DNA of 35,026 nucleotides from JABMRP01 sp964444795 (GCA_964444795.1 CAYUIQ010000075.1:1-35026); one strand, 5' to 3'. Positions 8,715 to 16,987 are shown, numbered from the stretch's first letter. Translations and numbers: made by a program. The notes: generated by a model from the letters alone, not told the origin.

Positions 8715-8985
8715 AGAGGACATCATTCCGTTCCGGGAGCGATTGGTTGCTTGACAACCACACGTTGGTGGCCACGCACTGATAAACTGTCACCGAGTTA
8801 CTCGGTTTAAGGTCGCAGGCAATAGGAAGCGCGCCGCCACGAACATCCATGCGGGCGAACGAACGCTTCTGGTCCGCCGGAAAACGCCCGAGGGCGATCG
8901 CCAATGCAGACCCATCCACGTGGATTGCTTGCCTTCACGCATTTGCCGCTTCAGTAGCGGCGGTGCTCTTAGTGAGCTGCGTGAG
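8677..8985 (-). ncRNA. Candidate structured non-coding RNA, about 309 nt, with its own promoter and terminator
   Basis: The unit lies antisense in the glgC-galK gap. A sigma-70-like promoter predicts a 5' end at about 8985, and a helix starts at 8984: TCACGCA (8984-8978) pairs with TGCGTGA (8941-8935). This helix encloses a GCTC/GAGC hairpin (8977-8965) and a 6-bp GCCGCT/AGCGGC hairpin (8961-8945), making a three-way junction. A second domain is closed by AGGCAA (8934-8929) and TTGCCT (8822-8817). It holds the palindrome ATCCACGTGGAT (8925-8914), GGTC/GACC (8912-8909 with 8874-8871) and GAAGCG/CGCTTC (8869-8864 with 8831-8826). A third is closed by GCGA (8816-8813) and TCGC (8742-8739), and holds CCGAG-TTA-CTCGG (plus-strand reading, 8793-8805) and GGTTG/CAACC (8759-8745). 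A GC hairpin and T7 tract end the unit. The longest ORF across it reads straight through the terminator, so coding is unlikely. I do not see RNase P, tmRNA, SRP or 6S signatures. Confidence 0.6.
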
Positions 8986-8991
8986 GAGGCG

Positions 8992-9020
8992 AGAATAGAA
9001 GTTTTCTCGATGCAGGTCAA
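8992..9020 (-). promoter_or_regulatory. Sigma-70-like promoter of the antisense RNA
   Basis: Minus strand TTGACC (9020-9015), exactly 17 nt, TATTCT (8997-8992). Six bases further is 8985, one base before the first helix of the RNA. A partner TTGACC on the plus strand (9101-9106) forms part of an inverted repeat with it, which may mark divergent transcription towards galK. Confidence 0.65.
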
Positions 9021-9206
9021 GGGCGGTTTTCCAGGGAAGTGAAAAAATTTTTGGTCTCGCCAAACCGCCGAAAAAAGGGGGTTCTTTGAACTGCCCCGCT
9101 TGACCAACCTGCCTGGACATGACACGATAAGGCCGTTTGCCGGCTCCCTCGCGGTCGCAACGCACGACGAGACGGCCGCATCATTGCTCCTGTTGGGAGG
9201 ATACCG

Positions 9207-10364
9207 ATGTCCCTTGCCGCCGAAGACGTTCGCAAGCGGTTTGAAGCCCGGCATGGCGAGCCGCCCCGTTGCATCGTACGAGCGCCGGGTCGGGTCAATA
9301 TGATCGGCGAACACACCGACTACAACGACGGTTTCGTTCTCCCCGTGGCCATCGACCGAGCCATTTGGCTGGCCGTTCGGCCGCGCGAGGATCGGATCGT
9401 GGCGATCGACTCGATCGATTTCGACCAGTCGGCCCAGTTCTCGCTGGACGAGTTGGCCAAAGAAGAAGCCGGGTGGATCGAGTATCTCAAGGGCACCGCC
9501 TGGAGTCTCCAAGAGGCCGGGCACGCGCTCTGTGGCTTCGACGGCGTGTTGGTCGGCGACGTGCCCCTGGGGGCCGGATTAAGCAGCTCCGCCGCGCTGG
9601 AAATGGCAACCGCCCGGGCGATGGCCGAATTGGCCGAGTTGCCCTGGGACCCCGCCGCCATGGCCCTGTTGGGTCAGCGGGCCGAGAACCAGTGGGTGGG
9701 GGTCAACTGCGGCATCATGGATCAACTGATCTCCGCCGCCGGACAAACGGGCCACGCGCTGCTGGTCGACTGCCGCTCGCTGCAGACCCAGCCGGTTCCC
9801 CTGCCCGAGGATCTTTCCGTGGTCATTCTCGACACGGCCACGCGTCGCGGGCTGGTCGACTCGGCCTACAACGAGCGTCGCGGTCAGTGCGAGGCGGCTG
9901 CCGAATTTTTTCGCGTCGACGCCCTGCGCGACGTCAGCCTGGAGACGTTCCAACGGCTGGCGTCCGGCATGAATGAAACGACCCAACGCCGCGCTCGCCA
10001 CGTGATCACCGAGAACGACCGCACTTTGCAGGCCGCTGAGGCGATGCGCCGCGGCGAGGTGGATGCCCTGGGCACGCTGATGAAGAAAAGCCACGAGAGC
10101 CTCCGCGACGACTACGAGGTCTCCTGCGACGCGCTGGACGCGATGGTCGAGTGCGCATTGGCTCACCCGGCCTGTCGCGGCGCCCGAATGACCGGCGCCG
10201 GTTTCGGCGGCTGTGCCGTGGCGATCGTCGATGCCGCCGCGGCCGACGATTTCACCGCATCGGTTTCCAAAGCCTACCACGACCAAACCGGCAACACGCC
10301 GGCCGTCTACGTCTGCCGGGCCACCGCCGGCGCCGACGTCGTTTCGACGGAAGCCGGGCCGTGA
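9207..10364 (+). CDS. galK: Galactokinase
   Basis: 385 aa, normal GalK length. It phosphorylates alpha-D-galactose at C1 with ATP, entering the Leloir pathway. The three GHMP kinase motifs are present: RAPGRVNMIGEHTDYNDGFV (25-44, galactokinase signature), VPLGAGLSSSAALEMA (ATP loop, near 112-127) and TGAGFGGCAVAIVDA near the C-terminus. CGIMDQLISAAG supplies the usual catalytic Asp context. The ATG at 9207 has GGGAGG 6-7 nt upstream. No galT or galE is adjacent, so galactose-1-phosphate would be used by genes elsewhere or by the UDP-sugar enzymes at 20-24 kb. Its 5' region is shared with the divergent structured RNA. Confidence 0.95.
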   Translation: MSLAAEDVRKRFEARHGEPPRCIVRAPGRVNMIGEHTDYNDGFVLPVAIDRAIWLAVRPREDRIVAIDSIDFDQSAQFSLDELAKEEAGWIEYLKGTAWSLQEAGHALCGFDGVLVGDVPLGAGLSSSAALEMATARAMAELAELPWDPAAMALLGQRAENQWVGVNCGIMDQLISAAGQTGHALLVDCRSLQTQPVPLPEDLSVVILDTATRRGLVDSAYNERRGQCEAAAEFFRVDALRDVSLETFQRLASGMNETTQRRARHVITENDRTLQAAEAMRRGEVDALGTLMKKSHESLRDDYEVSCDALDAMVECALAHPACRGARMTGAGFGGCAVAIVDAAAADDFTASVSKAYHDQTGNTPAVYVCRATAGADVVSTEAGP

Positions 10365-10666
10365 ACGCGGCGGCGAGGTTGCCGTACCTGTGTGGCACAC
10401 CCGTAGCGCAGCGATGAGCGTGGCCGGGAGAGACCTCGTACTGAACCACGAGTCTGCGCAGCACCGCCCCGCGCGCCGGGCGTTCTCACCCCCCGTCGCG
10501 AAGGGGTGTCGTAAGTTCTCACGACAAAAGCTTTGATCCGGCTTTCTGTTCCGACTACAATAAACTGTTCTTGAATACTCCGACCCTCCGGCACGCGCGA
10601 TGCGTGCCCCTGGCAGGATTGTGTCGGGTCCATCCGGCTGGCGGCTTCTCAAACAAGGAAACAGGC
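10365..10666. other. galK to PEP-CTERM intergenic region with two small hairpins
   Basis: Just after galK there is no clear coding signal. Two adjacent stem-loops are visible: CACCCC/GGGGTG (10487-10492 with 10503-10508) and GTCGT/ACGAC (10508-10512 with 10521-10525). Neither is followed by a T tract. They lie immediately before the promoter of the next gene and could be a galK 3' element or an operator region. Confidence 0.45.
10533..10561 (+). promoter_or_regulatory. Sigma-70-like promoter of the discoidin-repeat PEP-CTERM gene
   Basis: TTGATC (10533-10538), 17 nt, TACAAT (10556-10561). The predicted start near 10568 gives a leader of about 100 nt with AAGGAA before the ATG at 10667. Confidence 0.6.
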
Positions 10667-12277
10667 ATGCGTAAGAAATTTCAGTCGGCGATCAAGTTGT
10701 GGCTCATCGCGCTGGTGGGGATCGGGCTCTGGGCTACCACCGCTACGGCACAGGCGGCTCTGATCCATGCCCAGGGGCAGGTTTGGAGCCTGAACACCGA
10801 CGCGCCGGTGCGGCATTACTTCTCAACTCCCCGTGCAAGCGATGGAAACACCGGCACGCTTTGGGTCACGGATGCAGCCGTTCCCGACTACTTCGGGCCC
10901 TACGGTCCGCCGATCCTGACGATGGATCTCGGCGCCGACGTGGCGATGAACGGGCTCGCCTTCTGGAACTACTCGACGAGCAACGCCAATGATACGTCGG
11001 CCTTCTCGCTTCGTTTCGCGACATCGGCCGAAGGGCCGTTGGGAATGAGCCAGAGCATTGCCTACAATCCGTCCTTCAATCCTGCTTATGGCGGACCGGC
11101 CGTCCAGGAGAACCTGCCCTTCGCCCAGCAGGTAACCGCACGCTACGTGGAGATGACCGTCACCGACAACTATCGTGGCCTGTCACCATCTAAACCTGGC
11201 GGCGACCGGGTCGGATTTGCCGACGTGCAGTTCGACGTGGCCGCAGCGCCCGCGTATCAGGCGTCTGCTACGATGGCTCGCCCAACGGCCACCGAAAACG
11301 CCAGCAATCCCTCCGTGATTATCGACGGTAACGCGGGTACCCAGTGGTACACCAATGCCTATTTTCCGGAGTTCTTCAGTGGCGCAACGGACTCCGTCTT
11401 GGTCATCGACCTGGGTGGACAACGAACCATCGACGGGTTCGATTTCCGGAACTATTCGATCGCCGGCAACCGCACGAAGGACTTTTCGCTCCAATTCGCC
11501 ACCGAGGGAGAAGGGCCGGGTGGTTTCGGCAGTTCGATCAGCTACCAGCCGTCTTTCACCGTGGCCAACCAGGATCAGAACCAGAATCAGTCGTTGGACT
11601 TCTCGCAAGCGGTCAGCGCGAGATTCGTCCAGATGACGATTACCGACAACTACTACGGGGCAGGCGCCGGCGGCGACCGCGTCGGGTTCGCCGAGATTGA
11701 CTTTCGCGATGCCCAGCCGGGATTCGACTTCGCGGACATCGTGACTCCCGTCGCGGCCACCAGCAGCACGGCCTCGAGCGATTACTTCCCCGTCGCCAAT
11801 CTCATCGACGGCAATTCGGGTACCACGTGGGTATCCAGCGGAGAAGGCGACTACTACACCAATCGCCATACGCCCATCCTGACCTTCGACCTGGGCCAAG
11901 ATTCTGGTCTCACCGGTATCCAATTCGAGAACTATCCGGTACCGGGCAACGCCGCCAAGGACTTTGCCCTGGCCTTCGCCAGCGAAGCGGACGGTCCCGA
12001 CGGTTTCGGCACCTCGATCGATTACTTCCCCATCTTCCATCCGCTGGTGGAGGACGGCATCACCCAGCAGTTCAGCTTCGATCAGATCGCATCGGCCCGG
12101 TATGTTCAGATGCTGATGTTGGACAACTACGCTGGTTGGGGCTATCCCGGCGGCGACCGCGTCGGCTTCGCGGAGGTTGCGTTTTCGGTCGTCCCGGAAC
12201 CCTCGACACTCGCGATGGCAAGTCTTTCCGCCTGCTTGCTCGGTTTGATGCTTTTCCGCCGACGCAAACGCGGCTGA
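10667..12277 (+). CDS. PEP-CTERM protein with three discoidin-like repeats
   Basis: 536 aa. After a Sec signal peptide (hydrophobic LWLIALVGIGLWATTATAQA) come three homologous units of about 150 residues (about 30-185, 195-345 and 355-505). Each runs from an IDGN-x-GT-x-W motif (DGNTGTLWV, DGNAGTQWY, DGNSGTTWV) through LTxDLG/LVIDLG, a 'FxNYS/FENYP' strand and ARYVEM/ARFVQM/ARYVQM to a closing GGDRVGFA(D/E)(V/I)xF. This is the pattern of F5/8 type C (discoidin) carbohydrate-binding domains. The C-terminus carries VVPEPSTL, a hydrophobic helix and RRRKRG, the PEP-CTERM exosortase signal. The ATG at 10667 is chosen because it starts the signal peptide and follows AAGGAA. Role: exported, probably glycan-binding; target unknown. 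Confidence 0.9.
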   Translation: MRKKFQSAIKLWLIALVGIGLWATTATAQAALIHAQGQVWSLNTDAPVRHYFSTPRASDGNTGTLWVTDAAVPDYFGPYGPPILTMDLGADVAMNGLAFWNYSTSNANDTSAFSLRFATSAEGPLGMSQSIAYNPSFNPAYGGPAVQENLPFAQQVTARYVEMTVTDNYRGLSPSKPGGDRVGFADVQFDVAAAPAYQASATMARPTATENASNPSVIIDGNAGTQWYTNAYFPEFFSGATDSVLVIDLGGQRTIDGFDFRNYSIAGNRTKDFSLQFATEGEGPGGFGSSISYQPSFTVANQDQNQNQSLDFSQAVSARFVQMTITDNYYGAGAGGDRVGFAEIDFRDAQPGFDFADIVTPVAATSSTASSDYFPVANLIDGNSGTTWVSSGEGDYYTNRHTPILTFDLGQDSGLTGIQFENYPVPGNAAKDFALAFASEADGPDGFGTSIDYFPIFHPLVEDGITQQFSFDQIASARYVQMLMLDNYAGWGYPGGDRVGFAEVAFSVVPEPSTLAMASLSACLLGLMLFRRRKRG

Positions 12278-12428
12278 AGACATGAGAAGGGGCCGCATCC
12301 GCCTCAACCGCGGCGGCTCAGATAATCGCGGAGCCAAACCGTTTCGCCGCGCATCATCCCCACAATCGGCGTCAGGCCCAAGACAAGAAGTCTGAACGCC
12401 GTTCCCCGGTTCATCTTGCCATGAGATA

Positions 12429-13232
12429 CTACGTCTTGCGGCGAATGATCCAATCGCCCAGCGTTGGGCAAAGCTGCGAGATCGCAAACAGCAGCCGGGC
12501 TTTGGCCGGCATGATCAACTCCGCCCGGCGACGCTCGCAGGCTCGGAGGATGGCCGCGGCGAGCTTCCGCGGTGGGATGGCCTTGACCTTCACCCCCGCC
12601 CCGGGACGCCGGGCTCGCTCGGGGATGTCTTCCATGCCCGCCAGCGGATAAAGCCGCTCGTCGTCTCGGGAAATCGGCCCCGGGCAGACCAGCAGCACGT
12701 GCAGTCCCTCGGGGCCCAGTTCCAGCCGCAACTGTTGCGAGTAGGCGGCCACGGCGTGTTTGCTGGCCGGATAGGCGCCGACCCAACGGGAAGCCGACTT
12801 GGCGGCAAGCGATCCGATATTCACGACGTGCCCCCGCCGCGGCAGCAGGTGAGGGATTGCCGCCCGAGTGCAGCGGACCATGGCGATGAAGTTCAACTCG
12901 ATCAACTGCTGAAACTGCTCGGGCGTGGTGTCGATCAGCTTGCCGCGCATCGACCGGCCGGCGTTGTTGACCAGCACGTCGAGCGCGCCGAACCGATCGA
13001 TCGTCTGCCCGAAGAGCCGATCGACGTCCTCCTGTCGGGTAATGTCGGCCTGGACGCCGAGCGCGTCGCATCCGCCCGCGGCCAGTTCCTCGGCGGTCGT
13101 CTCGGCCGCACCCGGTTCCAGGGCGGCGACGACTAACTTAGCACCCGCGTCGGCAAACGCCCCGGCAATGATCCGGCCCAGGCCGCTGGAGCCGCCGGTG
13201 ACCAGTACAGTTTTATCTTTGAAGTAGCTCAT
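12429..13232 (-). CDS. Short-chain dehydrogenase/reductase (SDR)
   Basis: 267 aa, classical SDR length, cytoplasmic. Seen: cofactor loop TGGSSGLG (12-19), ALDVLVNNAG with NNAG at 89-92, Asn114 in IELNFIAM, catalytic Ser141 (NIGSLAAKSA) and Tyr154/Lys158 (YPASK), and the CPGPI stretch after the active site. All catalytic residues are present, so it should be an active NAD(P)-dependent oxidoreductase; the substrate cannot be read. An arginine-bearing segment (ILRACERRRAEL) and a C-terminal helix resemble SDRs acting on lipid or steroid-like substrates, but this is weak. It follows the Gfo/Idh gene in the same direction, separated by a strong hairpin, so it is probably transcribed separately. 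Confidence 0.92.
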   Translation of the reverse strand: MSYFKDKTVLVTGGSSGLGRIIAGAFADAGAKLVVAALEPGAAETTAEELAAGGCDALGVQADITRQEDVDRLFGQTIDRFGALDVLVNNAGRSMRGKLIDTTPEQFQQLIELNFIAMVRCTRAAIPHLLPRRGHVVNIGSLAAKSASRWVGAYPASKHAVAAYSQQLRLELGPEGLHVLLVCPGPISRDDERLYPLAGMEDIPERARRPGAGVKVKAIPPRKLAAAILRACERRRAELIMPAKARLLFAISQLCPTLGDWIIRRKT

Positions 13233-13261
13233 GCCGTAAGCATACCCTCAAGAAACGAAAG

Positions 13262-13304
13262 CGCCCAGGGCGACGACACGCGTTAGCGGCGGTCGCCCTG
13301 GGCG
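13262..13304 (-). terminator. Strong hairpin between the Gfo/Idh and SDR genes, likely terminator
   Basis: Perfect 13-bp arms, CGCCCAGGGCGAC (13262-13274) and GTCGCCCTGGGCG (13292-13304), with a 17-nt loop. On the minus strand the stem is followed by GCTTTCGTTTCTT, a moderately T-rich tail. It lies 47 bp past the stop of the Gfo/Idh gene. Confidence 0.65.
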
Positions 13305-13350
13305 AAGGTTGTGTGTGGGCACAACCTAAGATGCTTGCTTGCTAAGTTGG

Positions 13351-14691
13351 TCACACCTTGACGGTGTATGGCGGTCGCTGCCGGCGCCCAACCAGGGCGC
13401 TGGCCTCGGCATCGCCGATAAAGTCTTCTTTAACCGGATCCCAGCGGAGCTTGCGCCCCAGCAACATGGCGATATTGCAGAGGTGGCAGGAACTGACCGC
13501 CCGGTGGTGGGTGAATACGTCGGAGACCGTCTTTCCGCCCTCGGCGATACAGTCGAAAAAGTTCTGCATGTGACCGCGACGCGGTTTGCCGTTGTACAGG
13601 GCCGTGATCTGGGCGTCGAACTTCTCGCGATCGGCGTCGGTCAGATCCTCGACCGGTTTGCCGGTGATCTTGCCACGATTGACGAAAAGGCGGCCCTTCT
13701 CGCCCTCGAACCAGATGCCGTTATCCGGGCCGTGTTGCACGTGAATGCTCGACCGGTTGGCAAATTCCAGGTCGACGTGAAACTGCGTCGCCGTGTTGTA
13801 GCCGTTGGGGATCTCCGTGGGGCTCTTCTTACCCAAGAGCATCTCGGCCAAGGCGCGTCTGTCTTGCGGAAACTGGCCTTCTCCGGTGATCTCCACCGGA
13901 CCGGTGTTTTCGCAGCCGATTCCCCACTGGGCGATGTCGATGTGGTGGGCGCCCCAGTCGGTCAACTTGCCGCCGGAGTATTCCAGCCACCAACGAAAGC
14001 TGCCGTGGCATCGCTGCCGGGTGTAGGGGACCACCGGCGTCTGGCCCAGCCAGAAATCCCAGTCGAGACTCTCCGGCGGGTCGCTCGTCTCGAAGGGACC
14101 TCCGGCCGGACCGCCGCCGATGGAACAGGTGGCCCGAAGCGTCTTGCCCAAGATACCGCTTCGGGCCATGGCCACGGCCAACAGGAATCGCCCGTCACTC
14201 CGCTGTTGCGTACCTACCTGGAATGTCTTGCCCGTCTCCTTCACTACCCGGCAGATCTGCTTGCCTTCCTCGATGGTCAGCGTCAGCGGCTTCTCGCAAT
14301 AAACGTGCCGGCCCGACTTCAGCGCCGCGATGGCCACCGCCGTGTGCCAATGGTCGGGCGTGCCGATGGTGACGACGTCGATGTCGCCGCGCTCGAGCAG
14401 CTTGCGGTAGTCGGAATAGATCGCACACCGCCCGTCGTAGCGGCCGGCGAAACGCTCGGCATGAGCCCGGTCGATGTCGCAGCAGGCGACCATGTTACCC
14501 CGGCCGCCCGCGTCATGGCCGATCCCCGAACCGCGACCGCCGACACCGATCGCGGCCACTCCCAGTCGATCGCTCACCGGCTGCGCATGGGCCGTCGAAC
14601 TGCTCCAGACGTACGGCGTCGCCGAGCCGGCGGCCAACAGACCGGAACTTCGTTGAAGGAAATCACGCCGGGAATAACCGTGACGGGTCAT
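13351..14691 (-). CDS. Tat-exported Gfo/Idh/MocA family oxidoreductase
   Basis: 446 aa. A Tat signal opens the protein (SRRDFLQRSSGLLAAGS, residues 7-23). The Rossmann fold follows with LGVAAIGVGGRGSG (44-57), then CDIDRAHAERF, TPDHWH (111-116) and the family's EKP motif (YCEKPLTL, 131-138). The remainder is the alpha/beta C-terminal domain. The family oxidises or reduces sugars and related polyols with NAD(P); exported members are greatly expanded in planctomycetes and are thought to act on glycans in the periplasm with a bound cofactor. The start at 14691 is set by the Tat motif and the upstream AAGGAA; an open frame continues to 15009 but reads as non-protein. It is divergent from the exported ADP-ribosylglycohydrolase-like gene, suggesting a shared regulatory region. 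Confidence 0.92.
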   Translation of the reverse strand: MTRHGYSRRDFLQRSSGLLAAGSATPYVWSSSTAHAQPVSDRLGVAAIGVGGRGSGIGHDAGGRGNMVACCDIDRAHAERFAGRYDGRCAIYSDYRKLLERGDIDVVTIGTPDHWHTAVAIAALKSGRHVYCEKPLTLTIEEGKQICRVVKETGKTFQVGTQQRSDGRFLLAVAMARSGILGKTLRATCSIGGGPAGGPFETSDPPESLDWDFWLGQTPVVPYTRQRCHGSFRWWLEYSGGKLTDWGAHHIDIAQWGIGCENTGPVEITGEGQFPQDRRALAEMLLGKKSPTEIPNGYNTATQFHVDLEFANRSSIHVQHGPDNGIWFEGEKGRLFVNRGKITGKPVEDLTDADREKFDAQITALYNGKPRRGHMQNFFDCIAEGGKTVSDVFTHHRAVSSCHLCNIAMLLGRKLRWDPVKEDFIGDAEASALVGRRQRPPYTVKV

Positions 14692-14800
14692 CTTCGCGTT
14701 CCTTCTTCTCGAGGGCGAGAGGCGGGGAAGGATCGACAACAGGGGAGGGAAAGTTTGGCGGGGCAATCGATGCGACCCCCAATGTAACACGAACGGCACC

Positions 14801-14829
14801 AGAATACCAGTAGCAGCGAGGGGAAGCAA
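14801..14829 (-). promoter_or_regulatory. Sigma-70-like promoter of the Gfo/Idh gene
   Basis: Minus strand TTGCTT (14829-14824), 17 nt, TATTCT (14806-14801). Start expected near 14794, leaving a leader of about 100 nt. The rest of the 14692-15127 gap shows no gene and no convincing plus-strand promoter. Confidence 0.5.
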
Positions 14830-15127
14830 GAAAAATCGCGGGGTTATCCCGGCAGACGGAAAAGCACCCGCAGTACCCCCCGGCAGAGCGGTGCGTTTAA
14901 GGGACGTACATACCCGGCCGACCATGAGCCACGGTGGTGCTCCGAACAGAAGTTGCCTTAACCTTTGTTTCCGGAAAAGGGGCGGTGAGAGAGACGCCGA
15001 GTCGGTCAAACAGCAGGTACACCCCCCTGTAGGGACACCCGACTATTGCCAGGGGGTCCGTTGGGTGATACTCTCGAACCGGTAGGTTCCCAAGCAGCCG
15101 TGGACATGACAGCCAGGAGGATTTCCG

Positions 15128-16894
15128 ATGCGACGTGAAACGATGAAGACCGTGGGTGCGGTGACGTTCTCTCTTATGGCGTGCTTGTCGATCGTGGCAA
15201 CGGCCGGTCTTACGCAAGCGGACGAGTTTCGACGGTTGCCGGTCAAGCAGTACCGCGACAAGATGAAGGCCGGATGGATCGGGCAGATGGCCGGGGTCGG
15301 TTGGGGTGGGCCGACGGAGTTTCGCGTCCGTGGGAAGATTATGCCCGAGGATCAGGTCCCCAAGTGGACACCCCAACGGATCAACCAGTTCAACCAGGAC
15401 GACATCTACGTCGAGATGACCTTCCTGCGAACGCTCGAACAATACGGCATGGATGCCACGATCCGTCAGGCGGGAATCGATTTCGCCGTCAGCGGATACA
15501 ACCTCTGGCACGCCAACGCCGCGGGCCGCGACAACCTGCGCCGGGGGATCGCCCCGCCCGACTCGGGCCATCCCAAGTTCAACCGCCACGCCGACGATAT
15601 CGACTACCAGATCGAAGCCGACGACGCCGGCTTGATTGCCCCGGGATTGCCCAACGTGGCCATCGGCCTGGGCGAAACGTTCGGCCGGCTGATGAACTAC
15701 GGCGACGGCCTCTACGGCGGGCAGTTCGTCGGCGGTATGTACAGCGAGGCGTTTTTCGAGACCGACATGGTCAAAATCGTCGAGGCCGGACTAAAGTGCA
15801 TTCCCGAGAAGAGCCAATACGCCGAAATGGTCCGCGACATGCTCGCTTGGTACGAGGCGGACCCCGACGACTGGCAGAAGACTTGGCAACTCGTCGAGGA
15901 CAAGTACCACAAAAACGCCGAATACACGCACGGCCTGTGCAGCGGCCCGGGCGGCGAAGGGGCGTTCAGCATCGACGCCAAGCTCAACGGCGCTTACATC
16001 GTCATGGGCCTGTTATACGGCAAGGGCGACTTGGACCAGACGATCGTCATCTCGACCCGGTGCGGTCAGGACTCCGACTGCAACCCGGCCAACTCCGGCG
16101 GCGTGCTGTTCACGACGGTCGGGTTCTCGAAGCTGCCCGAGCGGTTCACCTCGGCGCTGGACCCCAAGGGCAAGTTCAGCCACACGCCCTACACCTTCCC
16201 CGCGCTGATCGAGGTTTCCGAGAAGCTGGTTCGTCAGGCCGTGGTGCGGTCGGGTGGGCGGATCGAAAAGGACGCCGACGGCGAAGAAGTCTTCGTGATC
16301 CCCGTCCAGCAGCCGAAGCCGAGCCGGTTGGAGTCGGTCGTCAAACCGGGCCCGGTGGCCAACAGCAAGTTTACCGACGAGGAAATGGCCCGTATTCGCC
16401 AGTTGCGCGAGGGTGACATCAAGGCCCGCACGGCCGCGGATCGCAAGAGCAGGATGGCCGCCTCCGCCGTCTTTGAGGCCTTCGAGAAGTTTGCCCCCGG
16501 ATGGTCGATGGCCGACTGCGGCAGCGACATGGAGCCGGGGTTGCTGGCGGAGTTTCGCGGCCGGAAGAACGTCTTCGAGACCCATCCGCTGAACCGCGAC
16601 ACGGGCTGTGTTCTATCGCAGACGGTCGCCGTTGCCGCCGGGAAGAAGACCGTCCTGCGGCTGGTCGCCGGCCATCACCCGGACGGCGATTGGACGTTGA
16701 TCGTTCGCGCCGGCGGCAAACAACTACTCAAGCAATCGGTCGGCGCGGCAACCGCGACCAACGGTTGGGCGGAGATCGAAGTCGATCTTTCCGACTCGGC
16801 CGGCAAGTCGGTCGAACTCGAAGTGGTCAACCAGCCCAGCGGTTGGAAATGGGAAGCCGCCTACTGGGCCGAGATCGCGCTGGAGAGTGAGTAG
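15128..16894 (+). CDS. Exported ADP-ribosylglycohydrolase-family protein with extra C-terminal domain
   Basis: 588 aa. A Sec signal peptide (residues 6-31, hydrophobic VGAVTFSLMACLSIVATAG) precedes an ADP-ribosylglycohydrolase (ARH/DraG) fold. The metal-site pattern is kept in altered form: QDDIYVEM (Asp91, Asp92) in place of TDDTxM, and CGQDSDCNPANSGG (Asp315, Asp317) in place of GGDxDTxA. Classic ARH enzymes remove ADP-ribose in the cytoplasm. An exported planctomycete version of nearly twice the usual length more likely acts on another N- or O-glycoside; this is inference. After about residue 400 comes a linker and a beta-rich module (470-588, 'VLRLVAGHHPDGDWTLIVRA') like a carbohydrate-binding jelly roll. 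Start: AGGAGG 7 nt before the ATG at 15128. Confidence 0.85.
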   Translation: MRRETMKTVGAVTFSLMACLSIVATAGLTQADEFRRLPVKQYRDKMKAGWIGQMAGVGWGGPTEFRVRGKIMPEDQVPKWTPQRINQFNQDDIYVEMTFLRTLEQYGMDATIRQAGIDFAVSGYNLWHANAAGRDNLRRGIAPPDSGHPKFNRHADDIDYQIEADDAGLIAPGLPNVAIGLGETFGRLMNYGDGLYGGQFVGGMYSEAFFETDMVKIVEAGLKCIPEKSQYAEMVRDMLAWYEADPDDWQKTWQLVEDKYHKNAEYTHGLCSGPGGEGAFSIDAKLNGAYIVMGLLYGKGDLDQTIVISTRCGQDSDCNPANSGGVLFTTVGFSKLPERFTSALDPKGKFSHTPYTFPALIEVSEKLVRQAVVRSGGRIEKDADGEEVFVIPVQQPKPSRLESVVKPGPVANSKFTDEEMARIRQLREGDIKARTAADRKSRMAASAVFEAFEKFAPGWSMADCGSDMEPGLLAEFRGRKNVFETHPLNRDTGCVLSQTVAVAAGKKTVLRLVAGHHPDGDWTLIVRAGGKQLLKQSVGAATATNGWAEIEVDLSDSAGKSVELEVVNQPSGWKWEAAYWAEIALESE

Positions 16895-16901
16895 CCTTCC
16901 A

Positions 16902-16987
16902 CTCGTTCCCACGCTTCCGCGTGGGAGCGCACGGCCGGACGCAAAGCGTCCAAGCTTGCGTTCCCACGCGGAAGCGTGGGAACGAGG
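16902..16987. repeat. Inverted pair of 29-bp palindromic repeats
   Basis: Bases 16902-16930 and about 16958-16986 are inverted copies of one another with a single difference. Each is itself near-palindromic (TTCCCACGC / GCGTGGGA). It lies between two convergent genes and could act as a two-way terminator. The TCGTTCCCACGC-type element is a frequent intergenic repeat in planctomycetes (recalled, not searched). Confidence 0.8.

Noticed and set aside
8401..8919. A 172-codon minus-strand open frame covering the ncRNA
   Set aside because: It reads straight through the terminator hairpin and T tract into the antisense of glgC, has no ribosome-binding site, and its residues show no family pattern.
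8677..8985. RNase P RNA, tmRNA, SRP RNA or 6S RNA as identity of the structured RNA
   Set aside because: I looked for GAGGAAAGTCC, a tRNA-like end with CCA, the GGAAG-type SRP core and a single long bulged hairpin; none is present.
9101..9125. A definite galK promoter using TTGACC at 9101
   Set aside because: The best -10 candidates (ACGATA or GATAAG) are at 18-20 nt and weak, so I mention it only as a possibility.
15050..15085. A promoter TTGCCA ... GATACT before the exported ADP-ribosylglycohydrolase-like gene
   Set aside because: The spacing is only 15 nt and the boxes are poor.
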